Position numbers and translations under genes: made by a program
The notes under the pieces: generated by a model
Databases searched by the model: none
Told to the model about the DNA's origin: nothing
Seen by the model: only the letters and a program-made list of their open reading frames with translations
Source: Gammaproteobacteria bacterium
GTDB lineage: Bacteria; Pseudomonadota; Gammaproteobacteria; Pseudomonadales; Azotimanducaceae
Direction of reading: 5' to 3'
Length of the DNA: 64,000 nt
Assembly (NCBI GenBank): GCA_026708185.1
Contig: JAPOVK010000016.1
Location: forward strand, 124,001 to 188,000
Shown: positions 17,786 through 26,521 of the stretch, in pieces
Layout of the letters: the number at the start of each line of letters is the position of its first letter
Numbering within the stretch: the first letter of the stretch is position 1

Positions 17786-19585
17786 ATGCAACTACCACCG
17801 ACGGTCGCTACTTCCTTTAGTGTTTGTTGCATAGAAGACCCGGATGATCCCGAACCACAAGGCTGCGATCGAGATGCTCCGACACAGCGCCGACATCGGC
17901 GGTTGCGCCCGACACTGCCTTCGCCGGCAACGGTACTGGCACACGCGGTGAGCCGGGCCTGGACCATTGGCTCGTGGCTGATCGCCGCGATCGTCGCGGC
18001 ACCGATCGCGGTCGTGCTGTACGCCCTGGTGGGTCCGGCGAGTCCGACATGGTCCCACCTCCGCGAGACGGTACTGACCGGCTACATCGTCAACACGGCA
18101 GTACTCACCGTGGCCGTTGGCGTGCTGAGCGCGATCATTGGCATCGCGGCCGCCTGGACTGTCGCCACCCGCGACTTCCCGGGGAGGCGAATCCTGTCCT
18201 GGGCGCTGGTACTGCCCTTGGCGACGCCGGCGTACGTCGTCGCGTATGTCTACACCGATCTTCTGGAGTTCGCAGGACCGGTGCAGACGGCATTGCGTGC
18301 ACTCACCGGCTGGGGCGTGGGCGAGTACGCCTTCCCGCCGATCCGCTCGCTCGGCGGTGCCGCGGTGGTGCTGAGCCTGGTGCTCTATCCCTACGTGTAC
18401 TTGCTCGCACGAACGGCATTCGAGGCCCAGGCGGCGTCGCTTGTGGATGCTGCGCGCGTGCTCGGCGCGGGTTCCGCGCGGGCCTTCTACACCATCGCCC
18501 TGCCCGCTTCTCGCCCGGTGGTGGCCGGCGGAGTCGCACTCGCGATGATGGAGACGGTCGCCGACTACGGCGTGGTCGACTACTTCGGCATTTCCACGTT
18601 CACGACCGGCATTTTGAGAACCTGGTTCGCGCTCGGAGACCGCGGCGCGGCAGTGCAACTTGCCGGCTGGCTGTTCGTCGTCGTCGCCATACTCATCGTC
18701 GCCGAGCAAGCTGCACGACGTGGTGGGTTCAGCAATCCCGTCGTCAGAACCCGGGCCGCGGTTCCCGTGCGCCTGTCAGGTGCCCGGGCATGGCTCGCCA
18801 CGCTAGGTTGTGCACTCCCGCTGTTCCTCGGCCTGGTCGTCCCGGCCGTCGTACTCGCACGCTACGCCTTCGAAACCGGAGATCCGCTGCTCGGCCGCGG
18901 CTTCGGCGACTTCGTGGCCACCACCTTCGGCGTGGCCGGCACGACCGCCGTGCTCGCGACGTTGCTCGCGCTCTGGCTGGCCTACGGCGTGCGGCTGAAT
19001 CAAAGCGCGCCCAATCGGCTGGCCATGCGCACGGCGACCTTGGGATACGCGCTGCCCGGCGCGGTTCTCGCCGTTGGCGTGTTGATGCCCCTGACGGGTT
19101 TGGACAAGGCCATTGCCCGATTTCTGAATGCCCAGTTCGACCTCGGCGTCGGTCTGCTGCTTACCGGCACGGCCGCGGCGCTCGTATTCGCCTACCTCGC
19201 GCGCTTCCTGACCGTCGCCTACAACGCTTGCCAAGGCGGCCTCGACAAGGTGCATCGCCGCCTGGACGACGCCGCACGCAGCTTGGGGGCAGGATCCTTC
19301 CGGGTACTGCGCGAAGTGCACGTGCCGCTCATGCGGGGCGCGGTGGCGAGCGCCATACTGCTGGTCTTCATCGACGTCACCAAGGAGTTGCCCGCCACCT
19401 TGATCCTGCGCCCGTTCAACTTCGAGACGCTGGCGACCCGCGTCTACCGGCTGGCTTCGGACGAACGGCTGGCCGAGGCCTCGACGGCGGCGCTCGCCAT
19501 CATCGGTCTCGGGCTGCTGCCTGCACTTGTGCTCGGACTGTCCTCGACCCGTCTGCGCCGATCTCGCGCCGCTGAAGCAATTTGA
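17786..19585 (+). CDS. fbpB: ABC transporter permease, FbpB-type (ferric iron)
   Basis: The open frame gives up to 599 residues with two fused permease modules of about six membrane helices each, the usual FbpB layout. Each module carries an EAA-type coupling loop: VDAARVLGAGSARAFYTIAL in the first and LDDAARSLGAGSFRVLREVH in the second. These contact the ATPase. The start is uncertain. The first 39 residues (cysteine-rich, SVCCIEDPDDPEPQ) look non-native; a TTG at 17903 (LRPTLPSPATV) or a GTG at 17948 (VSRAWTIGSW) just before the first helix are better biologically. The ATPase gene is divergent, with an intergenic region of about 130-300 bp. No Fur-like site is visible there. Confidence 0.85.
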   Translation: MQLPPTVATSFSVCCIEDPDDPEPQGCDRDAPTQRRHRRLRPTLPSPATVLAHAVSRAWTIGSWLIAAIVAAPIAVVLYALVGPASPTWSHLRETVLTGYIVNTAVLTVAVGVLSAIIGIAAAWTVATRDFPGRRILSWALVLPLATPAYVVAYVYTDLLEFAGPVQTALRALTGWGVGEYAFPPIRSLGGAAVVLSLVLYPYVYLLARTAFEAQAASLVDAARVLGAGSARAFYTIALPASRPVVAGGVALAMMETVADYGVVDYFGISTFTTGILRTWFALGDRGAAVQLAGWLFVVVAILIVAEQAARRGGFSNPVVRTRAAVPVRLSGARAWLATLGCALPLFLGLVVPAVVLARYAFETGDPLLGRGFGDFVATTFGVAGTTAVLATLLALWLAYGVRLNQSAPNRLAMRTATLGYALPGAVLAVGVLMPLTGLDKAIARFLNAQFDLGVGLLLTGTAAALVFAYLARFLTVAYNACQGGLDKVHRRLDDAARSLGAGSFRVLREVHVPLMRGAVASAILLVFIDVTKELPATLILRPFNFETLATRVYRLASDERLAEASTAALAIIGLGLLPALVLGLSSTRLRRSRAAEAI

Positions 19586-19603
19586 CTCCGGTAAGATGCC
19601 CGG

Positions 19604-21211
19604 ATGAACGTCACGTCAACACCTCCCGCATCCGTCGAAGCCGATCTCGCGGCATTGACCTTCGACAATCGATTCGTCGCGGAACTACCCGCCGATCCAG
19701 AGGCCGCGAACTTCCGCCGCCAGGTTGCCGCGTGCTACTCGCACGTGGAGCCGACGCCCGTGGCGGGGCCAAGGCTGATCGGTTGGTCGCCCGAGGCCGC
19801 GGCACTCCTCGACCTGCCCGCGGACGCGGGTGACGGCGCGGCACTCGCGCAGGTCTTCGCCGGCAACCGGCTGCTGCCCGGCATGCAGCCCTTCGCCACC
19901 TGCTACGGCGGACACCAGTTCGGCAACTGGGCAGGACAGCTCGGCGACGGACGCGCCATCAACTTGGGAGAGATCGTCAACAAGAAAGGCGAGCGCTGGA
20001 CGCTGCAGCTCAAGGGCGCCGGTCCGACGCCGTATTCACGCACCGCCGACGGCCTCGCCGTGCTGCGCTCGTCACTGCGCGAATTCCTGTGTAGCGAGGC
20101 GATGTTCCACCTCGGCGTGCCCACCACGCGCGCGCTGTCGCTGACCCTGACCGGCGAGGACGTGATCCGGGACATCCTCTACGACGGCCACCCCGCACCG
20201 GAGCCCGGCGCCGTGGTCTGTCGGGTCGCCCCTTCGTTCACGCGCTTCGGCCACTTCGAGATCCTCGCGTCCCGGCGCGACGTCGACCTCCTGCGGCAGT
20301 TGCTCGACTTCACGATCGCAACGGACTTCCCGCATCTGACCGCGGCCGACGCGAAGACCCGCTACCTCAACTGGTTCGACGACGTCACCCAGCGCACGGC
20401 GGACATGATCGTGCACTGGATGCGCGTCGGCTTCGTCCATGGCGTGATGAACACCGACAACATGTCCGTCCTCGGGCTCACGATCGACTACGGCCCGTAT
20501 GGGTGGCTCGAGGACTATGATCCGAACTGGACGCCGAACACCACCGACGCCGCGACCCGTCGGTACCGCTTCGGCCAGCAACCCGCGGTGGCGCAGTGGA
20601 ATCTCCTGCAACTTGCGAACGCCATCTACCCGCTGATCGGCGATGCCGAGCCCCTGAACGCGATCCTGGGCAGTTACGCCATACGCTATACGGAAGGCTC
20701 GCAAGCGATGACGGCCGACAAACTGGGCTTCGCGGCCTACAACGGCGAAGCGGACGAAGAACTCACGACGGAACTCTTCGCCCTCCTCGGCGAAGTCGAG
20801 ACCGACATGACGCTGTTCTTCCGCAACCTCGCCCTGGTCGATCCGCAGGCGCCCTCAGCCGCCCCGTTGGAGGCGGCGTACTACCAGCCTTCGCAGTTGA
20901 CGGCCGCCTACCACGAGCGACTGACCGCGTGGCTCGGCAGATACGCCAAGCGCCTCCAGGGTGATGGCCGGCCCGACGCTGCCCGGATCGCCCAGATGAA
21001 CCGCGCCAACCCGCGCTACGTGTTGCGCAACTACCTGGCGCAATTGGCGATCGACAAGGCGGAAGCCGGCGACTACGCGATGGTGGACGAACTGCTCGAC
21101 GTCATGCGGCATCCGTACGACGAGCAGCCCGGTCGCGACCAGTACGCCGAGAAACGCCCCGACTGGGCACGGCAACGGCCAGGTTGCTCCATGCTGTCCT
21201 GCAGCTCCTGA
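19604..21211 (+). CDS. selO: Protein adenylyltransferase SelO
   Basis: This 535-residue pseudokinase-fold enzyme transfers AMP from ATP to serine, threonine or tyrosine of target proteins. In E. coli it is linked to S-glutathionylation under oxidative stress. Family marks are [30 protein letters not shown], the active-site segment [11 protein letters not shown] with IDYGPYGWL (metal-binding Asp), and the C-terminal [11 protein letters not shown]. The last cysteine (SCSS) occupies the position of selenocysteine in animal SelO, so this is the cysteine form. The length matches the bacterial family (about 480-540). The isoaspartyl methyltransferase gene overlaps its 3' end by 28 bp, so the two are probably cotranslated. 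Confidence 0.95.
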   Translation: MNVTSTPPASVEADLAALTFDNRFVAELPADPEAANFRRQVAACYSHVEPTPVAGPRLIGWSPEAAALLDLPADAGDGAALAQVFAGNRLLPGMQPFATCYGGHQFGNWAGQLGDGRAINLGEIVNKKGERWTLQLKGAGPTPYSRTADGLAVLRSSLREFLCSEAMFHLGVPTTRALSLTLTGEDVIRDILYDGHPAPEPGAVVCRVAPSFTRFGHFEILASRRDVDLLRQLLDFTIATDFPHLTAADAKTRYLNWFDDVTQRTADMIVHWMRVGFVHGVMNTDNMSVLGLTIDYGPYGWLEDYDPNWTPNTTDAATRRYRFGQQPAVAQWNLLQLANAIYPLIGDAEPLNAILGSYAIRYTEGSQAMTADKLGFAAYNGEADEELTTELFALLGEVETDMTLFFRNLALVDPQAPSAAPLEAAYYQPSQLTAAYHERLTAWLGRYAKRLQGDGRPDAARIAQMNRANPRYVLRNYLAQLAIDKAEAGDYAMVDELLDVMRHPYDEQPGRDQYAEKRPDWARQRPGCSMLSCSS

Positions 21212-21948
21212 GGATCCCACCGTTGCGCACGCCCGGCAGGATACTCTTCACCGCGCTGGCCATGGTCGCCACCGTAACGTCCGCGCAACCGAACGAGACC
21301 GACCTCACGCCCATGGACAGGATGATCATCGAGATCCAGGCCGATGCAAAACGGACGGCCTTGTACACCGGGCAGAGCCAGATCAGTGCACCGGTGATCG
21401 AAGCGCTGCGCGACACCCCGCGCGAGGACTTCGTGCCGGCGCGCACCCGCCCGCTCGCCTACGCCAACCACCCGTTGCCGATCGGCCACGGCCAGACCAT
21501 CTCGCAACCGTTCATCGTCGCCATCATGACGGACGTGTTGGACGTCAAGTCCGACCATCGCGTCTTGGAGATCGGCACCGGGTCGGGCTACCAAGCCGCT
21601 GTCCTGTCGCACCTGGCCGCGGAGGTCTACAGCATCGAGATCGTGCCGGAGTTAGGCGAAGAGGCCCGCGAACGGCTTCGGACGCTCGGCTACGCCAACA
21701 TCGACGTCCGCATCGGCGACGGCTGGTACGGGTGGCCGGAGCATGCGCCCTTCGACGCGGTGATCGTGACGGCGGTTGCCGACGAAATTCCGCCGGCGCT
21801 GGTCGAACAATTGACCGACGACGGTCGCCTTGTCATGCCGTTGGGTGACACGGACGGATTCCAGGAGCTGATCGTCTACGACAAGCGCGGGGGCGAATAC
21901 ACGACGCTCTTCCCCGTGCGCTTCGTGCCGTTGACCGGGGACCACTGA
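21184..21948 (+). CDS. pcm: Protein-L-isoaspartate O-methyltransferase, with signal peptide
   Basis: The enzyme methylates isoaspartyl residues in damaged proteins so that they can be repaired. Motifs are [16 protein letters not shown], the SAM-binding [19 protein letters not shown], and [20 protein letters not shown]; the C-terminal DGRLVMPLG is also characteristic. A hydrophobic leader ([16 protein letters not shown]) suggests export to the periplasm, as in a subset of Pcm proteins. The frame opens with TTG at 21184 inside selO; another TTG at about 21223 just before RTPGRILF is possible. Overlap with selO indicates a shared transcript, pairing a redox-linked AMPylator with a protein-repair enzyme. 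Confidence 0.9.
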   Translation: MLHAVLQLLRIPPLRTPGRILFTALAMVATVTSAQPNETDLTPMDRMIIEIQADAKRTALYTGQSQISAPVIEALRDTPREDFVPARTRPLAYANHPLPIGHGQTISQPFIVAIMTDVLDVKSDHRVLEIGTGSGYQAAVLSHLAAEVYSIEIVPELGEEARERLRTLGYANIDVRIGDGWYGWPEHAPFDAVIVTAVADEIPPALVEQLTDDGRLVMPLGDTDGFQELIVYDKRGGEYTTLFPVRFVPLTGDH

Positions 21949-21963
21949 CCGCACGAGACGGCC

Positions 21964-22764
21964 CTAGCGGTATCCCATCGTTTCGCGGACCATGCGGTCG
22001 AGCTCGCGTTGCCGCTCGACCGCGTCGGGATCGAGATCCGACTCGGCGGGAGTGTCCTTGCCGAAGTGCCCGTAGTCGTCAACGCCGCAGACCAGCAACG
22101 CCGTGTCGCGGTCGTGCTGCGTCTGGCGCATATGCGTGGCGATGTACTGCGCATTGAAGCCGATGCGGCGTTGGTCGCTTACGTTCGGCAGCGACGAGTG
22201 CAAGGTCCAGCCGTGATGGAACGAGGCTTGCCCCGGATCGAGTTCGCAGGCCACGGCCGTGGACTCGTCGACATGTTCGACGGTCTGGCCTTGGTAGAGC
22301 ACGTTGTCGTCGTCGCGCGTCGTCCGGTGCCCGCGACGTCCGGACCGATGGCTGCCGGGGACCATGCGCATGCAGCCGTTCTCTCCTCTCGCCGGCGACA
22401 ACGCCAGCCACATCGACACCTGGTCGTCACCGTCCAAGCCCCAGTAGGCGAGATCCTGGTGCCAACTCACGAACGCGGACGTTTGCGGTTCCTTGACGAT
22501 GTAGGTTGCGTTCCACAGCAGCACGTTGGGTCCGATCAGCGCCTTGACCAGGTCAAGCACGCGGGGATGCGTCGCCAATTCCAGCGGCGAGCGCAGGATC
22601 GTGTACACCTTGGCCTGGTAGTGCAGTGGGCAGAACGCGGTTTCCGCTTCCGCCATCCGGGCCCGGTGCGCGGCGGCATCGTCCTTGTCGAGGATCCGAA
22701 CGCCCGCAAGAAACCCGTCGCGCCTGAACCGCGCGACGTCGGCGGCAAGCGCCTCACGAGCCAT
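21964..22764 (-). CDS. Phytanoyl-CoA dioxygenase family protein
   Basis: The product is a 266-residue Fe(II)/2-oxoglutarate oxygenase of the PhyH family. The metal-binding HxD is His-Gln-Asp in SWHQDLAYWG, the distal His is in LHSSLPNVSDQRR, and the Arg in QRRIGFNAQYI is the probable 2-oxoglutarate contact. The ATG at 22764 (MAREALAADVARFRRDGF) lies inside the end of the upstream paralogue with an 11-bp overlap. The open frame continues to 23106, but that part is an antisense-like shadow. HQDLAYWGL resembles PhyH enzymes acting on small hydroxylatable substrates. Substrate unassigned. Confidence 0.87.
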   Translation of the reverse strand: MAREALAADVARFRRDGFLAGVRILDKDDAAAHRARMAEAETAFCPLHYQAKVYTILRSPLELATHPRVLDLVKALIGPNVLLWNATYIVKEPQTSAFVSWHQDLAYWGLDGDDQVSMWLALSPARGENGCMRMVPGSHRSGRRGHRTTRDDDNVLYQGQTVEHVDESTAVACELDPGQASFHHGWTLHSSLPNVSDQRRIGFNAQYIATHMRQTQHDRDTALLVCGVDDYGHFGKDTPAESDLDPDAVERQRELDRMVRETMGYR

Positions 22765-23539
22765 CGGCGTTCCCGGCGAGGTCGCGCAGCGCCGGCCAAT
22801 CGCGCCAAATGTCGAGCATGGACGCGACCCGGTGACTGCCGAGATTCCGCACGGACAGGCGGAAGAAGCACATGTAGCGGATGTCCCCCGACAGATTCGG
22901 GGCGGCGGTATGCGCCACCTGGTAGTGGGCGAGGACGATGTCGCCGGCCTCGCCCAAGACGTGGAATGGCTTCGGCATGCGCAACCCGAGACCGTTGACG
23001 GAGCCCCCTTGCAGGCTGTTGACGCCGTGATCGCGGAAGTACTGTTGCATCCGGTAGTGCGTCCCCGGCCAGACGGTGAAGTTGCCGCTGAACGGCTCGC
23101 GCACATCGCTCAGCATGATCCCGAGCAGCAGCGTGAAGTTGCGCACCACGCCGTCGTCCGGCACGCCATTGTGGGGCGTGTGATAGCCGTCGACGTGGCC
23201 GCCGTCGACCTTGCGCGGCGTACCTTCCGGGAGCGGGAAGCGCAGCGCGATTTGACACCGTTGCGGCCTCGCGGTACGGCGGTCGCCGAGCAGCGCGCGC
23301 ACACACGACCAGACCGTGGGCGTGGTGGCAAGCCGCAACAGACGCGGGTCACCCACGAGCTCGGTGCAGAACGACTGGTTGCTGAACCGGGTCAGGTCGT
23401 CGCGGTCAATTCCGGAACCGATGGAGTGGTTGATGGCGCGGCGTGCGCGCCTCTGCAGGGTTGGCGGAACCGCGTTGGCCACATGCACGAAGCCATCGCG
23501 AACGAAGCTGCGCTTCTGCTCCTCGGTCAAGGGCTCCAC
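22754..23539 (-). CDS. Phytanoyl-CoA dioxygenase family protein (second, divergent copy)
   Basis: The product is a 261-residue PhyH-family oxygenase whose facial triad is His-Val-Asp in GGHVDGYHTPHNG with a distal His in YQVAHTAAPNLSG and an Arg in IRYMCFFRLS. I chose the GTG at 23539 because GAGGAG is five bases upstream and the product then starts VEPLTEEQKRSFVRDGF, a standard PhyH N-terminus; ATGs at 23575 and 23593 lack ribosome sites. It overlaps the next PhyH gene by 11 bp, so both are made from one message. The two are clearly different in sequence, so they may act in series or as partners rather than being a recent duplication. Confidence 0.85.
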   Translation of the reverse strand: MEPLTEEQKRSFVRDGFVHVANAVPPTLQRRARRAINHSIGSGIDRDDLTRFSNQSFCTELVGDPRLLRLATTPTVWSCVRALLGDRRTARPQRCQIALRFPLPEGTPRKVDGGHVDGYHTPHNGVPDDGVVRNFTLLLGIMLSDVREPFSGNFTVWPGTHYRMQQYFRDHGVNSLQGGSVNGLGLRMPKPFHVLGEAGDIVLAHYQVAHTAAPNLSGDIRYMCFFRLSVRNLGSHRVASMLDIWRDWPALRDLAGNADGS

Positions 23540-23643
23540 TGGTCTCCTCGCTCGGGCGCGTGGCGGTGCCACCATAGCGCAACGGCGCGCCATTCCGTAA
23601 GCTTCGCGTTCGTTGAACGACCTCGTAATCTGCGGAGGACGCG

Positions 23644-24858
23644 ATGAGACACATCGCCGTAGTTTTTTCCCTCGCTTCTTATCTCGTCTTGGCCGGCTGC
23701 GGCACCGGCGAAGCGCCGACCACGGACGACGCCACCGGCGACGAGACCGTGGAAGTCGACGGCGTCTCCGATACCGAAGTGGTGTTCGGCACACACAGCG
23801 ACCTCACCGGTCCCATCGCGATCTGGGGCACGGGGATCGTCAACGGATTGCGCATGCGCTTCGACGAAGCGAACGCTGCCGGGGGCGTGCACGGGCGCCA
23901 GATCCGGCTGGTCGTCGAGGACACCCAGTACCAGGTTCCGAAGGCCATCTCCGCCGCCAACAAGCTGATCAACCGCGACAAGGTCTTCGCCTTCATCATG
24001 GCAGTCGGCACCCAGACCAACATCGCGGCGATGAAACAGCAATTGCCCGCCGGCGTGCCGAACCTGTTCCCCGGGTCCGGGGCGCGGGCCATGGTGGAGC
24101 CGTTCCAAGAGCTGGTCGTGAGCCAGATGGGCGTCTACTACGAGGAGATCCGCGCCGGCGTGAAGTACTTCATCGAAGAGAAGGGCAGGACCACGCCTTG
24201 CGCGATCTACCACGACAGCGACTATGGCATCGAGATCCTCGACGGCGCCCGCGACCAGGCCGAGGCGATGGGGCTTACCCTGGCCGCGACATCCGCGCAC
24301 AAGCCGACGGACGTGGAGTTCACCGCCGCCGTTCTCAGGCTGCGCGAGGCGGGTTGCGACCTGGTGATGGTGGGACTCGTGCACCGCGACACGATCCTTG
24401 CCCTCGAGGCAGCGCGGAAGATGGGCTGGGAAGACGTGGACTGGGTCGGCAACGAAGCCGCCTACGGCCAGGTGATCGCGGACCAGAAAAGCGGCTCCGG
24501 CGAAGGCTATTACGCCTTCGTCCCGATCCCGCTGGTCTACGAAGACGACGAGAACCTGGCACCGGAAGTGCGCGACTGGCTCGTCGCCTACCGGGAGCGC
24601 TTCGGCGAGCCACCGAACTTGCCGGCCATGGTGGGCTACCGCGGCGCGGATCTCGCGATCCGGGGATTGGAGCTCGCGGGGCGAGACTTGACGCGCGAGG
24701 GCATGATTGCCGCCCTAGAGTCCATGAGCGAGTACACGGACCTCTTCGGCAACAAGCTCACTTTCGGGCCGGATGACCACAAGGGCGTGGACTCGTCCTC
24801 GCTGTCGCAGATCCAGAACGGCCGGTGGGTGACGCTTGACACCTCGATCACCTATTAG
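23644..24858 (+). CDS. Branched-chain amino acid-type ABC substrate-binding lipoprotein (LivK family)
   Basis: The product is a 404-residue binding protein of the type I periplasmic-binding fold (Leu/Ile/Val family). The signal peptide ends in a lipobox (LVLAG then Cys19), followed by an acidic linker. The core starts with [20 protein letters not shown] and contains [20 protein letters not shown], typical of LivK-like proteins that bind amino acids, amides or aromatic acids. GGAGG lies about five bases before the ATG. No permease or ATPase gene is adjacent; the stop is followed one base later by the folE start, which is an unusual partner. Confidence 0.87.
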   Translation: MRHIAVVFSLASYLVLAGCGTGEAPTTDDATGDETVEVDGVSDTEVVFGTHSDLTGPIAIWGTGIVNGLRMRFDEANAAGGVHGRQIRLVVEDTQYQVPKAISAANKLINRDKVFAFIMAVGTQTNIAAMKQQLPAGVPNLFPGSGARAMVEPFQELVVSQMGVYYEEIRAGVKYFIEEKGRTTPCAIYHDSDYGIEILDGARDQAEAMGLTLAATSAHKPTDVEFTAAVLRLREAGCDLVMVGLVHRDTILALEAARKMGWEDVDWVGNEAAYGQVIADQKSGSGEGYYAFVPIPLVYEDDENLAPEVRDWLVAYRERFGEPPNLPAMVGYRGADLAIRGLELAGRDLTREGMIAALESMSEYTDLFGNKLTFGPDDHKGVDSSSLSQIQNGRWVTLDTSITY

Positions 24859-24859
24859 C

Positions 24860-25432
24860 GTGGAAGATCCCGCGACCCACGGGTCCCTCGCCGAGGCTTA
24901 CCGCGAACTGCTGGCAGGAATCGGCGAGGACGCCAGCCGGGAAGGCCTGCGGGACACGCCGCGACGGGCCGCCAACGCCTTGGCGTTCCTGACCCGTGGC
25001 TACCAGCAGCGCCTAGAGGACGTCGTCAACAACGCGCTCTTCGAGACCGAACTCGACGAGATCGTCCTCGTCAAGGACATCGAACTGTACTCCCTTTGCG
25101 AGCACCACCTGCTGCCTTTCGTCGGCAAGTGCCACGTCGGCTATCTGCCGCAAGGACGGGTTCTGGGCTTGTCGAAGGTGGCCCGCATCGTCGACATGTT
25201 CGCGCGCCGGCTGCAGATCCAGGAAACCCTGACCCAGCAAATCGCCAAGACCATCATGGACGTCACCAGCGCCGCCGGCGTCGGCGTCATCATCGAGGCA
25301 CAGCACATGTGCATGTCGATGCGCGGCGTGGCGAAGCAGCACTCGAGCATGAAGACCTCGGTGATGCTCGGCCGGTTCCGCGACAGTCCCCCGACCAGGA
25401 GCGAGTTCCTGCAGCTCGTCGGCGACAGCTAG
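24860..25432 (+). CDS. folE: GTP cyclohydrolase I
   Basis: The product (190 residues from the GTG at 24860) is GTP cyclohydrolase I, which converts GTP to 7,8-dihydroneopterin triphosphate at the head of folate and pterin synthesis. The zinc and catalytic segment [20 protein letters not shown], the [19 protein letters not shown] region and [10 protein letters not shown] (second Cys ligand) are intact. The open frame extends upstream to a TTG at 24836 inside the LivK gene; the GTG immediately after that gene's stop is an alternative, and neither has a clear ribosome site. Translation probably depends on coupling to the upstream gene. No other folate gene is nearby. Confidence 0.94.
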   Translation: MEDPATHGSLAEAYRELLAGIGEDASREGLRDTPRRAANALAFLTRGYQQRLEDVVNNALFETELDEIVLVKDIELYSLCEHHLLPFVGKCHVGYLPQGRVLGLSKVARIVDMFARRLQIQETLTQQIAKTIMDVTSAAGVGVIIEAQHMCMSMRGVAKQHSSMKTSVMLGRFRDSPPTRSEFLQLVGDS

Positions 25433-25443
25433 GGCGATCCGCT

Positions 25444-26505
25444 TTGGACCGCTATCGCATCGCCGTCATTCCCGGAGACGGCATCGGCAAGGAGACCGTG
25501 CCGGAAGGCATCCGCGTGCTCGATGCCGTGGGCGCCCAATTCGGCATCGAATTCCATTGGGACCACTTCGATTGGAGTTGCGAGCGCTACGCCAAGACCG
25601 GCGCGATGATGCCCGCCGACGGCATCGACGCGATCAGCGGCCACGATGCCATCTTCCTCGGCGCAGTCGGATTCCCCGGCGTGCCGGATCACGTATCCCT
25701 CTGGGGCCTGTTGATCCCCATTCGGCGACAGTTCCAGCAGTACGTGAACCTGCGTCCGGTTCGCCTCCTGAAGGGAGTGGAGTCACCACTGCGCGACCGC
25801 ACGGCGGACGACATCGACTTCCTCGTCGTGCGCGAGAACAACGAGGGCGAGTACTCGGAGATCGGCGGTCGGCTGTTCGCGGGCACTGACGACGAGACGG
25901 TGATGCAGGAGAGCGTCTTCACACGACGCGGCACGGACCGAATCATGCGCTATGCCTTTGAACTGGCTCGCACGCGACCCGCAAAGCACGTCACCTCGGC
26001 GACCAAGTCCAACGGCATCACCTACACGATGCCGTTCTGGGACGAGCGCTTCGAGGCGGTGGCGGCGGACTACCCCGACATCGAGACTGCGAAGTTCCAC
26101 GTCGACATCCTGGCAGCGCAGTTCGTCCTGCATCCCGACTGGTTCGACGTGGTCGTGGGCAGCAACCTGTTCGGCGACATCCTGTCGGACCTAGGCCCGG
26201 CGATCGCCGGGACCATCGGCATCGCGCCCTCGGCGAACATCAACCCCGAGCGAGAGTTCCCGTCCATGTTCGAGCCGGTGCACGGCTCGGCGCCGGATAT
26301 TGCGGGCCAGGGAATCTGCAACCCCATCGGCCAGATCTGGTCAGGGGCGATGATGCTCGAACACCTGGGGCAGGGGGAGGCCGCGCAGGCGGTGGAACGG
26401 GCCATCGAGACCGCGCTCGCCAACCCCCGCGTTCTGACCCCGGACATGGGCGGCGCGGGTGATACGAAGACGCTCGGCGGAGCCATAGCGCTCGCGGCCG
26501 CTTGA
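25444..26505 (+). CDS. Tartrate/D-malate dehydrogenase-type (isocitrate/isopropylmalate dehydrogenase family)
   Basis: The product is a 353-residue NAD-dependent beta-decarboxylating dehydrogenase. It opens RYRIAVIPGDGIGKETV, carries the substrate arginines in NLRPVRLLKGVESPLRDR, and has the tyrosine/lysine region RRGTDRIMRYAFELA and the metal-binding aspartates in NLFGDILSDLGPAIAG. FEPVHGSAPDIAGQGICNP forms the cofactor site. FLVVRENNEGEYSEIGGR is typical of the tartrate dehydrogenase/D-malate dehydrogenase branch rather than LeuB. The start is a TTG at 25444 with AGGGCG upstream, 11 bp after folE. The long open frame upstream (from 25096) is a read-through of folE in another frame. Confidence 0.86.
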   Translation: MDRYRIAVIPGDGIGKETVPEGIRVLDAVGAQFGIEFHWDHFDWSCERYAKTGAMMPADGIDAISGHDAIFLGAVGFPGVPDHVSLWGLLIPIRRQFQQYVNLRPVRLLKGVESPLRDRTADDIDFLVVRENNEGEYSEIGGRLFAGTDDETVMQESVFTRRGTDRIMRYAFELARTRPAKHVTSATKSNGITYTMPFWDERFEAVAADYPDIETAKFHVDILAAQFVLHPDWFDVVVGSNLFGDILSDLGPAIAGTIGIAPSANINPEREFPSMFEPVHGSAPDIAGQGICNPIGQIWSGAMMLEHLGQGEAAQAVERAIETALANPRVLTPDMGGAGDTKTLGGAIALAAA

Positions 26506-26521
26506 CCGCCGCACGCATCTC

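Noticed and set aside
17974-19575. 533-codon plus-strand frame inside the FbpB gene
   Set aside because: It is the +1 shadow of the permease, rich in Arg and Pro with no membrane helices.
21180-21211. Possible selenocysteine in SelO
   Set aside because: The end reads SCSS with an ordinary TGA stop; there is a Cys codon at the Sec position and no in-frame TGA before it.
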